Made by a program: the position numbers and the translations under genes
Notes under the pieces: generated by a model
The model's input: only the letters and a program-made list of their open reading frames with translations
Databases searched by the model: none
What the model was told of the DNA's origin: nothing
Part shown: piece by piece, positions 24,200-33,551 of the stretch
Layout of the letters: each line of letters starts with the position of its first letter
Numbering within the stretch: the first letter of the stretch is position 1
Assembly (NCBI GenBank): GCA_965261945.1
Contig: CBDHEF010000002.1
Location: 744,001-808,000 of the forward strand
Direction of reading: 5' to 3'
Length of the DNA: 64,000 bases
DNA from: VXOI01 sp965261945
GTDB taxonomy: Bacteria; Chloroflexota; Dehalococcoidia; Lucifugimonadales; UBA3495

Positions 24200-25309
24200 A
24201 TGGCCACGCTGACCACGCCCGAAACCGTATCCATGAACCCCGCCGGACTCGAAGAAGTCAGGCGCATATTCAACCGGCAAATCTCCGAGGGCCTGCATCC
24301 CGGCGCGGGTCTGGCCGTTTATCGCTACGGCAGCCTGGTGCTCGACATCCACGGGGGTGTCGCCGACAGCGGCACCGGACGCCGGGTTGACGATGGCGCC
24401 ATGTTCGTGCTGTTCTCGTCCACCAAGCCGCTGGCAGGGGCCTGCATCTATATGCTCAAGGAGAGGGGCAGGCTGGACTGGGACGACCCGGTGTCGAAGT
24501 TCTGGCCGGAGTTCGGGCAGAACGGCAAAGAGACAGTTACCATCCGCCACCTGCTCAGCCATCAAGGCGGGTTCCCCGACACCCCCGCCGACCTGCCTTG
24601 GACCGACTGGCACGACTGGAGCCTGGTCTGCGCCGCCATGGAGCGGGCGACTCCCAAATTCGCGCCCGGATCCACGCTGTCCTACCACCCCATCAACTAC
24701 GGCTGGGTGATTGCCGAGGTGGTGCGCCGGATAGACGGGCGGACATTTGATCGTTTCATTGCCGAGGATCTGGCGGGCCCGCTGCAAATGGGAGCCACCT
24801 ACGTTGGCCTGCCCGCAGACCTGGAGGAACGTGTCTCGCGCATCCACCTTATGGAACAGGACGCCGATGCCAACGGCTACGCTGTGACCTTCGACCGCCC
24901 GGAGGTTCACCGGGTCATCTGTCCCGGGGCAAACGGCATAGCCTCCGCCGGTGACCTCGCCCGCTTCTACGCTGCGATGGAGCGCAAGGGCGCTTTGGAC
25001 GGGGCAAGGGTGCTTCGGCCTGAGACTGTTGCCGAAGGCATCACGATGCAGGTCGAGGGCACTGACCAGTCCTTGGGCCTGTTCGCCCAGCGCGCTCTAG
25101 GGTTTGCGCTGAACGACGAGCGCATGGGCCGGCCCACCGGCAACCCAATGCACACCTTCGGCCACGGCGGGGCCGGAACCTCCATTGGCTGGGCCGACCT
25201 GGACACTGGCTTGGCTGTCGGCTACATCACCAACGGCTTCCGCGGCGCCGAGACCAACAACGCGAGACTGGCCGAAGTCTCCCAAGCCATCCGCGACGCC
25301 TGCGCGTAG
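24200..25309 (+). CDS. Serine hydrolase, beta-lactamase/CubicO family
   Basis: A penicillin-binding-protein-fold esterase or peptidase. The 369-residue protein has the nucleophile motif SSTK (73-76), a Y-x-N-like second motif in LSYHPINYGW, and a C-terminal HGGAGTS in place of KTG, as in family VIII esterases and CubicO proteins. No signal peptide or lipobox is seen, so it is probably cytosolic and more likely an esterase than a wall enzyme. A GGGAGA stretch precedes the ATG. It is flanked by the restriction gene and a long gene-free stretch. Confidence 0.9.
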   Translation: MATLTTPETVSMNPAGLEEVRRIFNRQISEGLHPGAGLAVYRYGSLVLDIHGGVADSGTGRRVDDGAMFVLFSSTKPLAGACIYMLKERGRLDWDDPVSKFWPEFGQNGKETVTIRHLLSHQGGFPDTPADLPWTDWHDWSLVCAAMERATPKFAPGSTLSYHPINYGWVIAEVVRRIDGRTFDRFIAEDLAGPLQMGATYVGLPADLEERVSRIHLMEQDADANGYAVTFDRPEVHRVICPGANGIASAGDLARFYAAMERKGALDGARVLRPETVAEGITMQVEGTDQSLGLFAQRALGFALNDERMGRPTGNPMHTFGHGGAGTSIGWADLDTGLAVGYITNGFRGAETNNARLAEVSQAIRDACA

Positions 25310-26124
25310 GAAGAGGATCGAAAAACTCCCTCTCCTCTCACTCCGGGGAGGGTGGGGGCAAATCTTGCCGCTCATCCTTCGACAGGCTCAGGATGAACGG
25401 CGGGCGATTAGGCCGAGTAGTCGGTCTTAACAATCAAAGCCTGTAACATTGGACAACGCCAGATTGCAGGGGGCGGGTATGGATACCCGCCTCTTTGCGT
25501 ATCTGCTGCATCGACGAATCGGCTATGTCGGCCGCGGCAGGGCCTCGGTGTTGCCCGACCAGGGCGACGTTCTCGATTTCCGTCGAGCCGTTGGCTCAGG
25601 CGCCGGGGATTATCGCGTCAAGGTCGCGGCCTTCCAAATCCATGGCGACCAGGTGGCATCCATGGCGACCAGGTGGCCTGACGCGCTTTCGTCGCTGACG
25701 CCGTGCTGCGGATCGCCCCGGTGGTGGACGGAAGACTGGCAACCGAGAATTCCAACATCCCGCGCCAGCCAGCGGCGGCAGCTTGGTCGTCCCCTGTGGG
25801 AGCCACGCCGGGGAAGCGGCCGAAGGGTTATGGAGGGGCATCAGAGGGCATCTAGGCCCGCACGGGCACATCGCAGGCCGTGATACCTGCCTGATGATGG
25901 ACCTGGATAATGGACCGCGACAGGCGGCAATATCGAGGAAACCAACGCCGTACCCTCACCCTTCTATTCGATTTTGCAATCTGTTCCAGGCAACTTGGCC
26001 GCATTCCAGAGGGAAGCAGGCGCTCTTGCAACCCTATACTGAAGCAAAAGATTGAAGCAAATGAAGCCCTTGGCGGCTGACAAGGGGCTATTGCCCTGGA
26101 CACTGAAGCCGGTAAAATGGCTCA
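25310..26124. other. 815-base gene-poor stretch with repeats and decayed coding sequence
   Basis: It begins with dispersed-repeat copies (CTCTCACTCCGGGGAGGG near 25335; TTCGACAGGCTCAGGATGA near 25379). A palindrome GGCGGGTAT/ATACCCGCC follows near 25475. On the minus strand the frame SASGHLVAMDLEGRDLDAII, then a TGA, then NGSTEIENVALVGQHRGPAA (about 25520-25690) looks like a degenerate protein C-terminus; it is broken upstream by a 20-base tandem duplication. From 25900 to recQ I see no feature. Confidence 0.4.
25638..25677. repeat. Perfect 20-base tandem duplication
   Basis: Two exact adjacent copies of ATCCATGGCGACCAGGTGGC. The length is not a multiple of three, so the duplication shifts the reading frame of the decayed minus-strand coding sequence around it. 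Confidence 0.8.
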
Positions 26125-28371
26125 ATGCTGAAATTGCTGAAGACTCACTTCGGATACGATACTTTCCTGCCCCTGCAAGAGGAGATCATCGGGGCGGTGA
26201 TGGCCGGACGAGACAGCTTCGCGCTGATGCCGACGGGCGGCGGCAAGTCTCTGTGCTACCAGTTGCCAGCCTTGGCGAGGCCCGGCCTGACGCTGGTGAT
26301 CTCGCCCCTGATAGCCTTGATGAAAGACCAGGTGGATTCGCTTCAGGCCAACGGCATACCTGCCGGGTTCATCAACAGCGCCCAGACTCAGGCGGAGTTT
26401 TCGCAGGTAGTCAAGCGGGTGCGGGACGACGAAATCAAACTGCTGTACGTGGCACCCGAGAGGGCTACTGAATCCCGTTTCTTCGGATTTCTCGGAACGC
26501 TTGACGTCGGCCTCATCGCCATAGACGAGGCGCATTGCGTTTCCGAGTGGGGCCACGAATTCCGGCCCGCCTACCGGGAACTGGCAAGCCTGCGCCGCGC
26601 CTGTCCCTCCGCGCCGGTCATCGCCCTGACCGCCACGGCCACCAGGCAGGTAAGGGCCGACATCCTTTCGCAGCTTGGCCTGAGAGAACCGCAGACGTTC
26701 ATTTCCAGCTTCAACCGCCCCAACCTCACCTACTCAGTCGTTCCCAAAGAGCGGGGCCTTTCCTCTCTGCTGGCGCTGATGGAAAAATATCGCGGCGAGT
26801 CGGCCATCATCTACTGCGGCTCTCGCAAAGCCACCGAGGAGATGGCCCAGACGCTAACGGAGCGCGGTTTCTCCGCCGAGGCTTACCACGCCGGTCTGGA
26901 ACCGGATGTAAGGCGGGCCACGCAGGAGCGATTCATTCGTGACCGGACGCCCGTCGTGGTGGCGACCATCGCCTTCGGCATGGGCATCAATAAGCCCGAC
27001 GTCAGGCTGGTGGTGCATCACGACCTTCCCAAGAGCATAGAAAGCTACTACCAGGAAACCGGGCGGGCCGGACGCGACGGACTGCCCAGCGAGTGTGTCC
27101 TTTATTACTCATACGCTGGCAAGTCGCGGCAGGAATTCTTCATCAACCAGATTGAAGACGACGAGGAACGGGAGAGGGCACGAAAGAGGCTGGAGCAGGT
27201 CATTACTATATGTACCCTCAGTTCGTGCCGTCGCAAATTCTTCCTTGAGTACCTGGACGAGGAATGGCTCACTGAAAACTGCGGTGGCTGTGATAACTGC
27301 ATCCAGCCCCGAGAGAGGTACGACGCCACTGAAATTGCGCAGAAGGTGCTGTCGGCGGTCATACGCACCGGGGAGCGGTTCGGCGCAGCCCACGTCATTG
27401 ACGTGCTGCGAGGGAGCAAGGGGGAGCGGGTTCTCAGCCAGGGACACGATGAACTCTCGGTCTACGGAATAGCGGCGGGCAATTCCCGGGACGAGTTGCG
27501 GGACTTGGTGGAGGAGTTGAAGCGCGAGGGAATCCTGGCCGTCGCCGATGGCGAATTCCCGACGCTCAGCGTATCCCCCAAGGGCCGGCAGTTCCTGAAA
27601 AACCGGGAAACGCTGAAGTTGGCCCGTCCCATGCAGCGCAGAACGGCACCGGAGACCGGGAACCGGAATGCACACGACGCCGACGACTATGACACGAATC
27701 TTTACAACGAACTGTCGGCCCTGCGCCGGCAAATCGCCGACCAACGCGGCATTCCTGCCTTTATGATTTTCGGGAACCGCACCCTACAGGACATGGCCCG
27801 CAAGGCGCCGCGAACCCCGTCCGAATTTGCCCGCGTGTCGGGTGTGGGCCGCGCCAAGCTGGAAGACCTGGGTGAGCCGTTTCTGACCTGTATCAACGCA
27901 TACCTCCGCGAGCATGGAGCGCCGGAAGCAGTGAACTCCGGCGGCTTGCCCGCCCCCGTCGAGCCTGCCCCGCGCGTCGTCAACCAGTCCTACCGGGAAA
28001 CGGGGCAGATAGTCTCTGCCGGTGGGTCTCTGGAAGAGGCCGCCGCAGTCCGTAGTCTGAGCGTAGGCACGATATTGGGTCACCTGGAGCGGTTGGTGGA
28101 GGAGCGAGTAGCAGTGGATTGGGCACACCTGCTGCCGTCCTCCGAGCATCGCGCGGAAATCGAGGCGGCGTTCGAGGTAGTGGGCGACAACCCACTGCGC
28201 CCCGTGTGGGAGGAGTTGCAAGCGCGATACACCTATGAGGAAATCAGATTGGTGCGGTTGGCCAGGAGGAATGCGGGGGAGACGAACCGATCCGCGCCCT
28301 CTGTTGCAGAAGGGCCGGACCCTCGATCAATGCTGCGGCATAGCGGCTACTGGACGGGCGAAAACTGTTAA
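26125..28371 (+). CDS. recQ: RecQ-family ATP-dependent DNA helicase
   Basis: A 3'-5' superfamily 2 helicase for recombination and fork repair. The 748-residue protein has PLQEEII, Walker A MPTGGGKSLCYQLPA (about 33-47), DEAH in IDEAHCVSEWGHEFRPAYREL (about 135), motif VI QETGRAGRDG, a four-cysteine zinc site (CRRKF...CGGCDNC, about 370-395), an RQC winged helix, an HRDC domain (about 525-600), and a further C-terminal helical region carrying an RpnC/helix-turn-helix-like repeat (about 615-715). It is longer than E. coli RecQ (about 610) because of this tail. It appears monocistronic. Confidence 0.96.
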   Translation: MLKLLKTHFGYDTFLPLQEEIIGAVMAGRDSFALMPTGGGKSLCYQLPALARPGLTLVISPLIALMKDQVDSLQANGIPAGFINSAQTQAEFSQVVKRVRDDEIKLLYVAPERATESRFFGFLGTLDVGLIAIDEAHCVSEWGHEFRPAYRELASLRRACPSAPVIALTATATRQVRADILSQLGLREPQTFISSFNRPNLTYSVVPKERGLSSLLALMEKYRGESAIIYCGSRKATEEMAQTLTERGFSAEAYHAGLEPDVRRATQERFIRDRTPVVVATIAFGMGINKPDVRLVVHHDLPKSIESYYQETGRAGRDGLPSECVLYYSYAGKSRQEFFINQIEDDEERERARKRLEQVITICTLSSCRRKFFLEYLDEEWLTENCGGCDNCIQPRERYDATEIAQKVLSAVIRTGERFGAAHVIDVLRGSKGERVLSQGHDELSVYGIAAGNSRDELRDLVEELKREGILAVADGEFPTLSVSPKGRQFLKNRETLKLARPMQRRTAPETGNRNAHDADDYDTNLYNELSALRRQIADQRGIPAFMIFGNRTLQDMARKAPRTPSEFARVSGVGRAKLEDLGEPFLTCINAYLREHGAPEAVNSGGLPAPVEPAPRVVNQSYRETGQIVSAGGSLEEAAAVRSLSVGTILGHLERLVEERVAVDWAHLLPSSEHRAEIEAAFEVVGDNPLRPVWEELQARYTYEEIRLVRLARRNAGETNRSAPSVAEGPDPRSMLRHSGYWTGENC

Positions 28372-28403
28372 ATGCTGACGTTTCCGCCCCTGGTTTGCGT
28401 CCC

Positions 28404-29522
28404 TTACAACCCCAGCGCCGTTGCCAGTTCACGGCGGTGCTGCTTGGGGTCGCCGAGGAAGTGATAGAGGGTGCGGGAGGCGGCGGTGTGCAGGGTGAGG
28501 CCGTACTCGGTCATGCTGCCGACGCCGGCGTGGACCTCGTGGGCGTAGTTGCATGCCTCGTAGTAGCCTTCGCTTGCCACCGCCTTGGCCAGGCTGATGC
28601 TGCTGGCGGCATCCCGTCCCACGTCCAGCTTCCACAGTGCCTCGTAGGTGGTCCAGCGGGCGGCGTCCAGGTGGTTGACCAGGTTAATTATCTGGTCCTG
28701 CACTCTCTGGAAACGCCCGATAGGCGTGCCGAACTGAATGCGGGTGCGGCTGTAGTCCACCGACACTTCGTAGACCGCCTGGCAGCCGCCGACCTGATAA
28801 GCGCTTATCACCGGGATGGCCTTGTCCACCGCCCGTGACCAAGCGTTCCATCCGCCGGCGATGGTCCCGCCCACGACACTTCCCGTCTCAGCGGATACGT
28901 TGTCAAAGCGGACCTCCGCCAGGTTCCAGGCGAACCCCGGCAGCCCCCGCCTTCGGACGCCCGCGGCGGCGGGAATCATGACCAAGCCGACCTCCCCGGT
29001 TTCCTCTGATCGTACGGCGCAGAGCAAGTGGCTGGCCGTCTCGCCGTCGAACACGTACGCCTTGGCGCCGTTGACCCGCAGGCCGTCGCCTTCAACTCTG
29101 GCGACCGTCCGCACGTCCCGCTCGTCCCAGCCGTAGTCGGACTCGGTGATGGCCGGCACCAGCCGCATTTCGCCGTTGGCAATGCGGGGCAACCACTCAC
29201 GCTTCTGCGCTTCCGTTCCGCCTTCCAGTATCGCCAGCGCCGACAGCGCCGCCGAGGTGAGATGCGGCCCCGGTACTGGGCCGCGGCCCAACTCCTCGAA
29301 CAGGACTCCGGCGTCGGTGAACGAACCGCCCTCGCCTCCGTATTCCTCGGGAATCAGTATGCCGAGCCATCCGGTATCGGCCAGGCGGCCCCACGGCTCC
29401 AGCGGCGTGGTCTCGTCGCGAGAGGCAATCTGAAGCAGCGCCTCCTTGGGATACTCTTGAGAAACGAGGCGGCGCGCCGCCGCCTTCAGCATTTCCTGCT
29501 CAGGTGTGAGAGATAAATCCAT
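28404..29522 (-). CDS. Acyl-CoA dehydrogenase family protein
   Basis: An FAD enzyme that introduces the alpha-beta double bond into acyl-CoA. I use ATG 29522 (MDLSLTPEQEMLKAAARRLV), giving 372 residues. The middle domain holds ITESDYGWDERDV and the C-terminal helical domain RIQFGTPIGRFQRVQDQI. It lies 82 bases downstream of a second, longer acyl-CoA dehydrogenase in the same direction. Such pairs form heteromeric enzymes in steroid and branched-chain catabolism, so the two products may associate. Substrate is unknown. Confidence 0.92.
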   Translation of the reverse strand: MDLSLTPEQEMLKAAARRLVSQEYPKEALLQIASRDETTPLEPWGRLADTGWLGILIPEEYGGEGGSFTDAGVLFEELGRGPVPGPHLTSAALSALAILEGGTEAQKREWLPRIANGEMRLVPAITESDYGWDERDVRTVARVEGDGLRVNGAKAYVFDGETASHLLCAVRSEETGEVGLVMIPAAAGVRRRGLPGFAWNLAEVRFDNVSAETGSVVGGTIAGGWNAWSRAVDKAIPVISAYQVGGCQAVYEVSVDYSRTRIQFGTPIGRFQRVQDQIINLVNHLDAARWTTYEALWKLDVGRDAASSISLAKAVASEGYYEACNYAHEVHAGVGSMTEYGLTLHTAASRTLYHFLGDPKQHRRELATALGL

Positions 29523-29604
29523 TTCAGTCCTCTGGCTTGCCTGATATTGCAATTTGCAGCGCAGGGGCGCACGGCCGTCCACCCCTGCGCGCGATGAGTC
29601 GCGG

Positions 29605-30837
29605 CTATCCCAGCGCTCCGGCCCTCTCGCGAACCTCGCGGCCGATTCCGATGCGGCGGGCCATGATTACCTTCTGGATGTCGGTTGTGCCGCCGGGGTG
29701 GATTGCAACGATGCCGGCGCGGGAGTGGGCCTCCATGTGGCCGTCGGCTGCGCCGAGCTCGGGGTCATGGGTCAGCCCGGCGGGCCCGAGAATGTCCAGC
29801 ATCGCTTGGGCCATCCGCAGCCCGGAAGTCTTCCTCACATAGGATGCCTGCGGGCCCTCGTAGGTGATGTTGGCCCCGCTGTGGCGCATCCAATAGTTGC
29901 GGAGGTTGAGCAGCCGCACGATTTCGGCTTCGACGTAGACGTCTATGAGCCGGTCGCGCACGTCGGGGGCCTTGGTCATCGGCTCGCCGCGGCGGTTGGT
30001 GGTGCGGCAGTGCTCGAAGAGCCGATCGACCAGCCAGTTGCGTCCGATGCGCCCGCCGGTGCCGTGTTCAAGCTCCAGGTGTGTGGTGGCGACCTTCCAA
30101 CCCTGGTTTTCCCCGCCGACCAGGTTGAAGGCCGGCACGCGCACGTTGTCGAAGTAGACCGTCTGCTTGACGCCCGATCCAGCGCCGGATTCGCCGCCGG
30201 AAATCAGGAGGTCCATGGGCTGTATGCTGATACCCGGCAGGTGGGACGGAACCATGAACCAGCCCAGGTTTTCATGCCTCTTGGCTTCCGGGTCGGTGAC
30301 GGTTATGGTCCACATATAATCGCAGCCGTGGTCGCTGCCGACGAATATCTTCTGACCGTTCAGGACGTATTCGTCACCGTCGCGGATGGCGGTGGTCTTC
30401 ACGTTGGCCAGATCGGAGCCGGCCTCCGGTTCCGACAAGAGCTGCCAGGTGCGGACCTGACCGGTGAAGATTGACGGCAGGAACGCCATCTTCTGCTCTT
30501 CAGAACCCCAGACCAGGATGGAGTTGCCGCCCAGCCTTCCACCGGAGTCGTAATACGGCGGCAGGGTCAAGCCGAAGGAGTCGATCTCCTCTTCGATGAC
30601 CACTGCGCTGTCAACGTCCAGGCCGCCGCCGCTGTACTCGACCGGCGCGGTGGGCCAGAGCCAGCCCTTCGCTCCCAGCTTGCGGCCCAGGTCGCGCCGC
30701 AACTGGTACTGGTCCCACGTAAGATCGGCGGAATCGGCGGGGTGCTCTACGCCGACGGGGACGTGTTCCTTGAGCCAGGCGTTGACCTCGTGGCGAAACT
30801 CTTCCTGTTCGTGGGTGTATCGTGGTTCAAAGTCCAT
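29605..30837 (-). CDS. Acyl-CoA dehydrogenase family protein
   Basis: The 410-residue product starts MDFEPRYTHEQEEFRHEV at ATG 30837. Typical motifs are LWPTAPVEYSGGGLD, LLSEPEAGSDLANVKTTA (FAD/substrate contact region) and HMEAHSRAGIVAIHPGGTTDIQKVIMARRIG at the C-terminus, where the last helices carry the family GT-EIQ motif as GTTDIQK. It is the first gene of the dehydrogenase pair and is preceded by the HicBA genes in the same direction (14-base gap from hicA). Confidence 0.92.
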   Translation of the reverse strand: MDFEPRYTHEQEEFRHEVNAWLKEHVPVGVEHPADSADLTWDQYQLRRDLGRKLGAKGWLWPTAPVEYSGGGLDVDSAVVIEEEIDSFGLTLPPYYDSGGRLGGNSILVWGSEEQKMAFLPSIFTGQVRTWQLLSEPEAGSDLANVKTTAIRDGDEYVLNGQKIFVGSDHGCDYMWTITVTDPEAKRHENLGWFMVPSHLPGISIQPMDLLISGGESGAGSGVKQTVYFDNVRVPAFNLVGGENQGWKVATTHLELEHGTGGRIGRNWLVDRLFEHCRTTNRRGEPMTKAPDVRDRLIDVYVEAEIVRLLNLRNYWMRHSGANITYEGPQASYVRKTSGLRMAQAMLDILGPAGLTHDPELGAADGHMEAHSRAGIVAIHPGGTTDIQKVIMARRIGIGREVRERAGALG

Positions 30838-30851
30838 GGGAGCCTCCGGGT

Positions 30852-31097
30852 TTAGTCGGTGTAGAAATATGGCCGCAACTGCTCTTCCGGGATGTAGCGG
30901 CACGCTTGCCGATAGATGTCGAAGAGAGTTTTGGTGACCAATTGGCGGTGTCTGGGAACCGACAGCGTTTGTCGGCGTCCTTGAGGCGAAATCCTTCTCA
31001 GCTTCATATGACTGCCCTCTTGTTTGTGGAAGTGGAACCCGAATCCGCGGAGCACCGATACAACTTCCAATCCCGAGAGGCGCCTCAATCTAGGCAT
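30852..31097 (-). CDS. hicA: HicA-type mRNA interferase toxin
   Basis: HicA folds as a small double-stranded-RNA-binding-like RNase that cleaves mRNA during stress. The 81-residue frame starts MPRLRRLSGLEVVSVLRGFG at 31097 and has the catalytic histidine in KQEGSHMKLRR, the HicA signature, followed by RQTLSVPRHRQLVTKTLFDI. It overlaps the upstream antitoxin gene by 8 bases, so the order is hicB-hicA, which is the reverse of many systems. No frame damage is visible. Confidence 0.85.
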   Translation of the reverse strand: MPRLRRLSGLEVVSVLRGFGFHFHKQEGSHMKLRRISPQGRRQTLSVPRHRQLVTKTLFDIYRQACRYIPEEQLRPYFYTD

Positions 31098-31332
31098 TTG
31101 CCGGTTCGAGCTCGTAAACCATAACGATCGAGGGGTTCTTGGTCGCCAATCCGAAATCTGCCGGGTCCTCGTCTTCCAAATGAAGGTGCACGACTTCTCG
31201 AAGGTTGTGCACCAATTCATCGAAAGTCAGAGCCTGAGTCACAGCGGCTATCTCAACAAACGAAGCCACGTAATAGCCTTCGCTCCTACTGATGCCAACT
31301 GTTACGGTGGACTTTAATCGCGTACCGGTCAT
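31090..31332 (-). CDS. hicB: HicB-type antitoxin
   Basis: The 80-residue protein has the partial RNase-H-like HicB fold (TVTVGISRSEGYYVASFVEI, then LTFDELVHNLREVVHLHLED). It neutralises HicA by direct binding. No separate DNA-binding domain is visible, since the protein ends at EPANA; short HicB proteins of this size often lack one, so autoregulation is uncertain. The gene starts 21 bases after the D-aminoacylase stop and may be co-transcribed with it. Confidence 0.8.
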   Translation of the reverse strand: MTGTRLKSTVTVGISRSEGYYVASFVEIAAVTQALTFDELVHNLREVVHLHLEDEDPADFGLATKNPSIVMVYELEPANA

Positions 31333-31353
31333 ACGTTGTCCCCTTGTTTCAAT

Positions 31354-32907
31354 CTACTGCGAACGCAGGGCCCTTCCCGGCAGCGCCCCGGTGTGGACGC
31401 CATTATCCACCACCAGCGCGCCGTTGACTATCACGTGGGATATACCGTCAGGGTACTGCTTGGGTTCCTCGAAGGTGGCGTTGGCGCGGATGGTATCGGG
31501 GTCGAACACCACCACGTCGGCCTTCATGCCGTCGCGCAGGATTCCCCGGTCCTGCAGGCCCAGCCGCTGAGCCGGCGCCGACGTCATCTTGCGCACCGCG
31601 TCTTCCAGCGAAAACAAGCCCTCGTCCCGGGCGAACTGTCCCAGCACGTAGGGGAAGGTTCCGAAGGTGCGCGGGTTGGGCATATCGCCGGTCAGCAGCC
31701 CGTCGGAGCCGACCATCTGCGCCGGATGCCTCGCGATGGCGCGGATGTTGTCCGGGTTGCCGGTGCGGGCCACGAAGGCGACCTCCAGGTTCTCTTCGAT
31801 CAGCATATCGCAGATGGCGTCCACCATGCGCTTGCCCTGGTGCCGGGCCAGGTCCCCGAGGGAGCGTCCCTCCCACTCCTTGTTTTTTGGCACGTTGCTG
31901 AATATGTAATGGTCCAGCGTCAGGCCCCACATCGGTTCCACTGCGTCGCCGATTTCGTCGCGCACCGCCTGCTGTCGTATGCGGCTGACCAAGGCGGTCG
32001 GTCCACCCTCATGCACCCAGTAGGGCAAAAGCGAGTGGAGAATAGTCGAGGCCGCGGCGTAGGGATACTGGTCGAAGGTCACATCCACGCCGGAATTGCG
32101 GCCCTCGTCCACCAGTCCCACCATCCGCTCGCCCATGCCGTCGACGGGGTTATGGTAATGGGAAATGTGGACCGGAACGCCGCTGCGACGGCCCACGGTT
32201 ATCGCCTCGCGGAAGGGGTCCAGCAGCTTGTCGCCGAGGGAATAGCGGGCATGGGTCATATAGAACCCGCCGAGGTCGGCGATTGCCTCGCATACCGACA
32301 CCAACTCGTTGGTGTCGCTGAATGCTCCCGGCGGATACGTCAAGCCGGTCGAGAAGCCGAATGCGCCGTCCTGCATCGCTTGCCGGGCCAGTTCACGCAT
32401 ACGGTTCAGCTCCGTCCCGGTGGGCAGGCGGTCGTCCCACCCCATAGCCTCGACCCGGATGGCGGCGTGGGGGGCCATGAAGGCCACGTTGCAGGCAACC
32501 CGGTTGTCGAACAGATCAAGGTACTCCCGCACCGAACCCCAGCGGACATCCGATGGAGGAGTGCCGTTGACCGCCGCCAGGTAGTACAGCAGTTGCTCCA
32601 GCTTGTCCGGCGATGCCGGGGCGTAGGACAGCCCGTCCATGCCCAGCAGTTCGGTGGTCACCCCCTGCCGCAGCTTGGCCTCGTGTATTGGCTCCGACAA
32701 CAATATCAGGTCGGAATGCGAGTGCATATCAATGAAGCCGGGGCAGATGACGCTGCCGCCCACGTCGATGGTTCGCGCAGCTTCAACGCTGTCCTCGCCG
32801 GAGCGGACAATTGTGACGCTATCGCCCCCGATGCCGATCCCGCCGCGATACCAGGTCTGGCCGGTTCCGTCAATGATGCGTCCGTTGCGCAGAAACAGAT
32901 CGAACAT
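31354..32907 (-). CDS. N-acyl-D-amino acid deacylase (D-aminoacylase), amidohydrolase superfamily
   Basis: It hydrolyses N-acyl-D-amino acids to D-amino acids and the acyl acid. The 517-residue protein, from ATG 32907 (MFDLFLRNGRIIDGTGQTWY), has the metal-binding GFIDMHSHSD (H62, H64) and later FGFSTGLTYPPG and DVTFDQYPYAA, all typical of D-aminoacylases, and ends with the urease-like beta domain (RDGMKADVVVFDPDTIR). The D-threonine-aldolase-like genes in the window also point to D-amino-acid chemistry, but they are not adjacent. Confidence 0.93.
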   Translation of the reverse strand: MFDLFLRNGRIIDGTGQTWYRGGIGIGGDSVTIVRSGEDSVEAARTIDVGGSVICPGFIDMHSHSDLILLSEPIHEAKLRQGVTTELLGMDGLSYAPASPDKLEQLLYYLAAVNGTPPSDVRWGSVREYLDLFDNRVACNVAFMAPHAAIRVEAMGWDDRLPTGTELNRMRELARQAMQDGAFGFSTGLTYPPGAFSDTNELVSVCEAIADLGGFYMTHARYSLGDKLLDPFREAITVGRRSGVPVHISHYHNPVDGMGERMVGLVDEGRNSGVDVTFDQYPYAAASTILHSLLPYWVHEGGPTALVSRIRQQAVRDEIGDAVEPMWGLTLDHYIFSNVPKNKEWEGRSLGDLARHQGKRMVDAICDMLIEENLEVAFVARTGNPDNIRAIARHPAQMVGSDGLLTGDMPNPRTFGTFPYVLGQFARDEGLFSLEDAVRKMTSAPAQRLGLQDRGILRDGMKADVVVFDPDTIRANATFEEPKQYPDGISHVIVNGALVVDNGVHTGALPGRALRSQ

Positions 32908-33229
32908 ACTGCCCTCGCTGCTCTCCATATTGCGGCCAAAATGTTGCGGCCAAAGCGCACCGCCCATAGCCTACCACAGGAAGAAGATTGTGTGGCGCGG
33001 AAGACGTTTCGCCCAACGCATTCGCGATATACGTCTCGTCACTTATTCGCCCCCTATCGTCGGTGTCAGACCGTTGTTCCTGCGAAGGCAGGAATACGGA
33101 GGACGGCAAGATGGCAGCTTTTCCAAAACTTCAAGGGCGCTGGATTCCTGCTTTCGTATCTATGCCAGAAGATTTCGCAGGTTATAACGCGATTGCCCTG
33201 GTATCGTCTGGCGACTGCAAGCACTGAAA

Positions 33230-33264
33230 ACGACTGAAGGCTACAATAACGACTGAAGGCTACA
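33230..33264. repeat. Two copies of ACGACTGAAGGCTACA, period 19
   Basis: Identical 16-base units at 33230-33245 and 33249-33264. They may be part of a decayed mobile element end; no coding sequence is associated. Confidence 0.6.
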
Positions 33265-33360
33265 TTAGGTTGTCACCGCCGGGCGAGCCAACCGGAAGTT
33301 AGCGGGTAGCGAAAAATGCCCGAACCGCCCGCCTTCCGCTAACCAAGAACTTCCGGTAAA

Positions 33361-33392
33361 GTAGCCCGTAATTTAAGTAGCCCGTAATTTAA
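33361..33392. repeat. Perfect 16-base tandem duplication
   Basis: GTAGCCCGTAATTTAA occurs twice without a gap. It sits 160 bases upstream of the FAD oxidoreductase gene. Confidence 0.7.
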
Positions 33393-33551
33393 GGTGGCAC
33401 ACCGGCGCCTGAGCGTACGTGCGCGGGCGGCGAGAAATAAACAGGCCTCGCCGGGCAATCAAGCGCCGTAATTATGAAACCCGGTCAATGGCGGCCACCT
33501 GCCTGCGGTTCCGGTATCAGCGGGCCAACCTCAAGGACTGGCAAATTTATT

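Larger units (their letters stand above)
32908..33551. other. 644-base intergenic region with three small repeat structures
   Basis: No gene is supported here. Besides the two tandem repeats listed separately, CCGGAAGTT (33292-33300) pairs with AACTTCCGG (33348-33356), and GTTAGCGG (33298-33305) pairs with CCGCTAAC (33336-33343), forming alternative hairpins. Copies of a dispersed CCTGCGAAGGCAGGAAT motif lie near 33073 and 33142. Confidence 0.5.

Noticed and set aside
31336..33237. A 633-codon open frame antisense to the D-aminoacylase
   Set aside because: The amidohydrolase on the minus strand is complete with its HxH motif; the plus-strand frame is His/Gly/Val-rich shadow sequence.
33361..33392. 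CRISPR-like array
   Set aside because: Only two 16-base copies without spacers; no cas genes are in the window.
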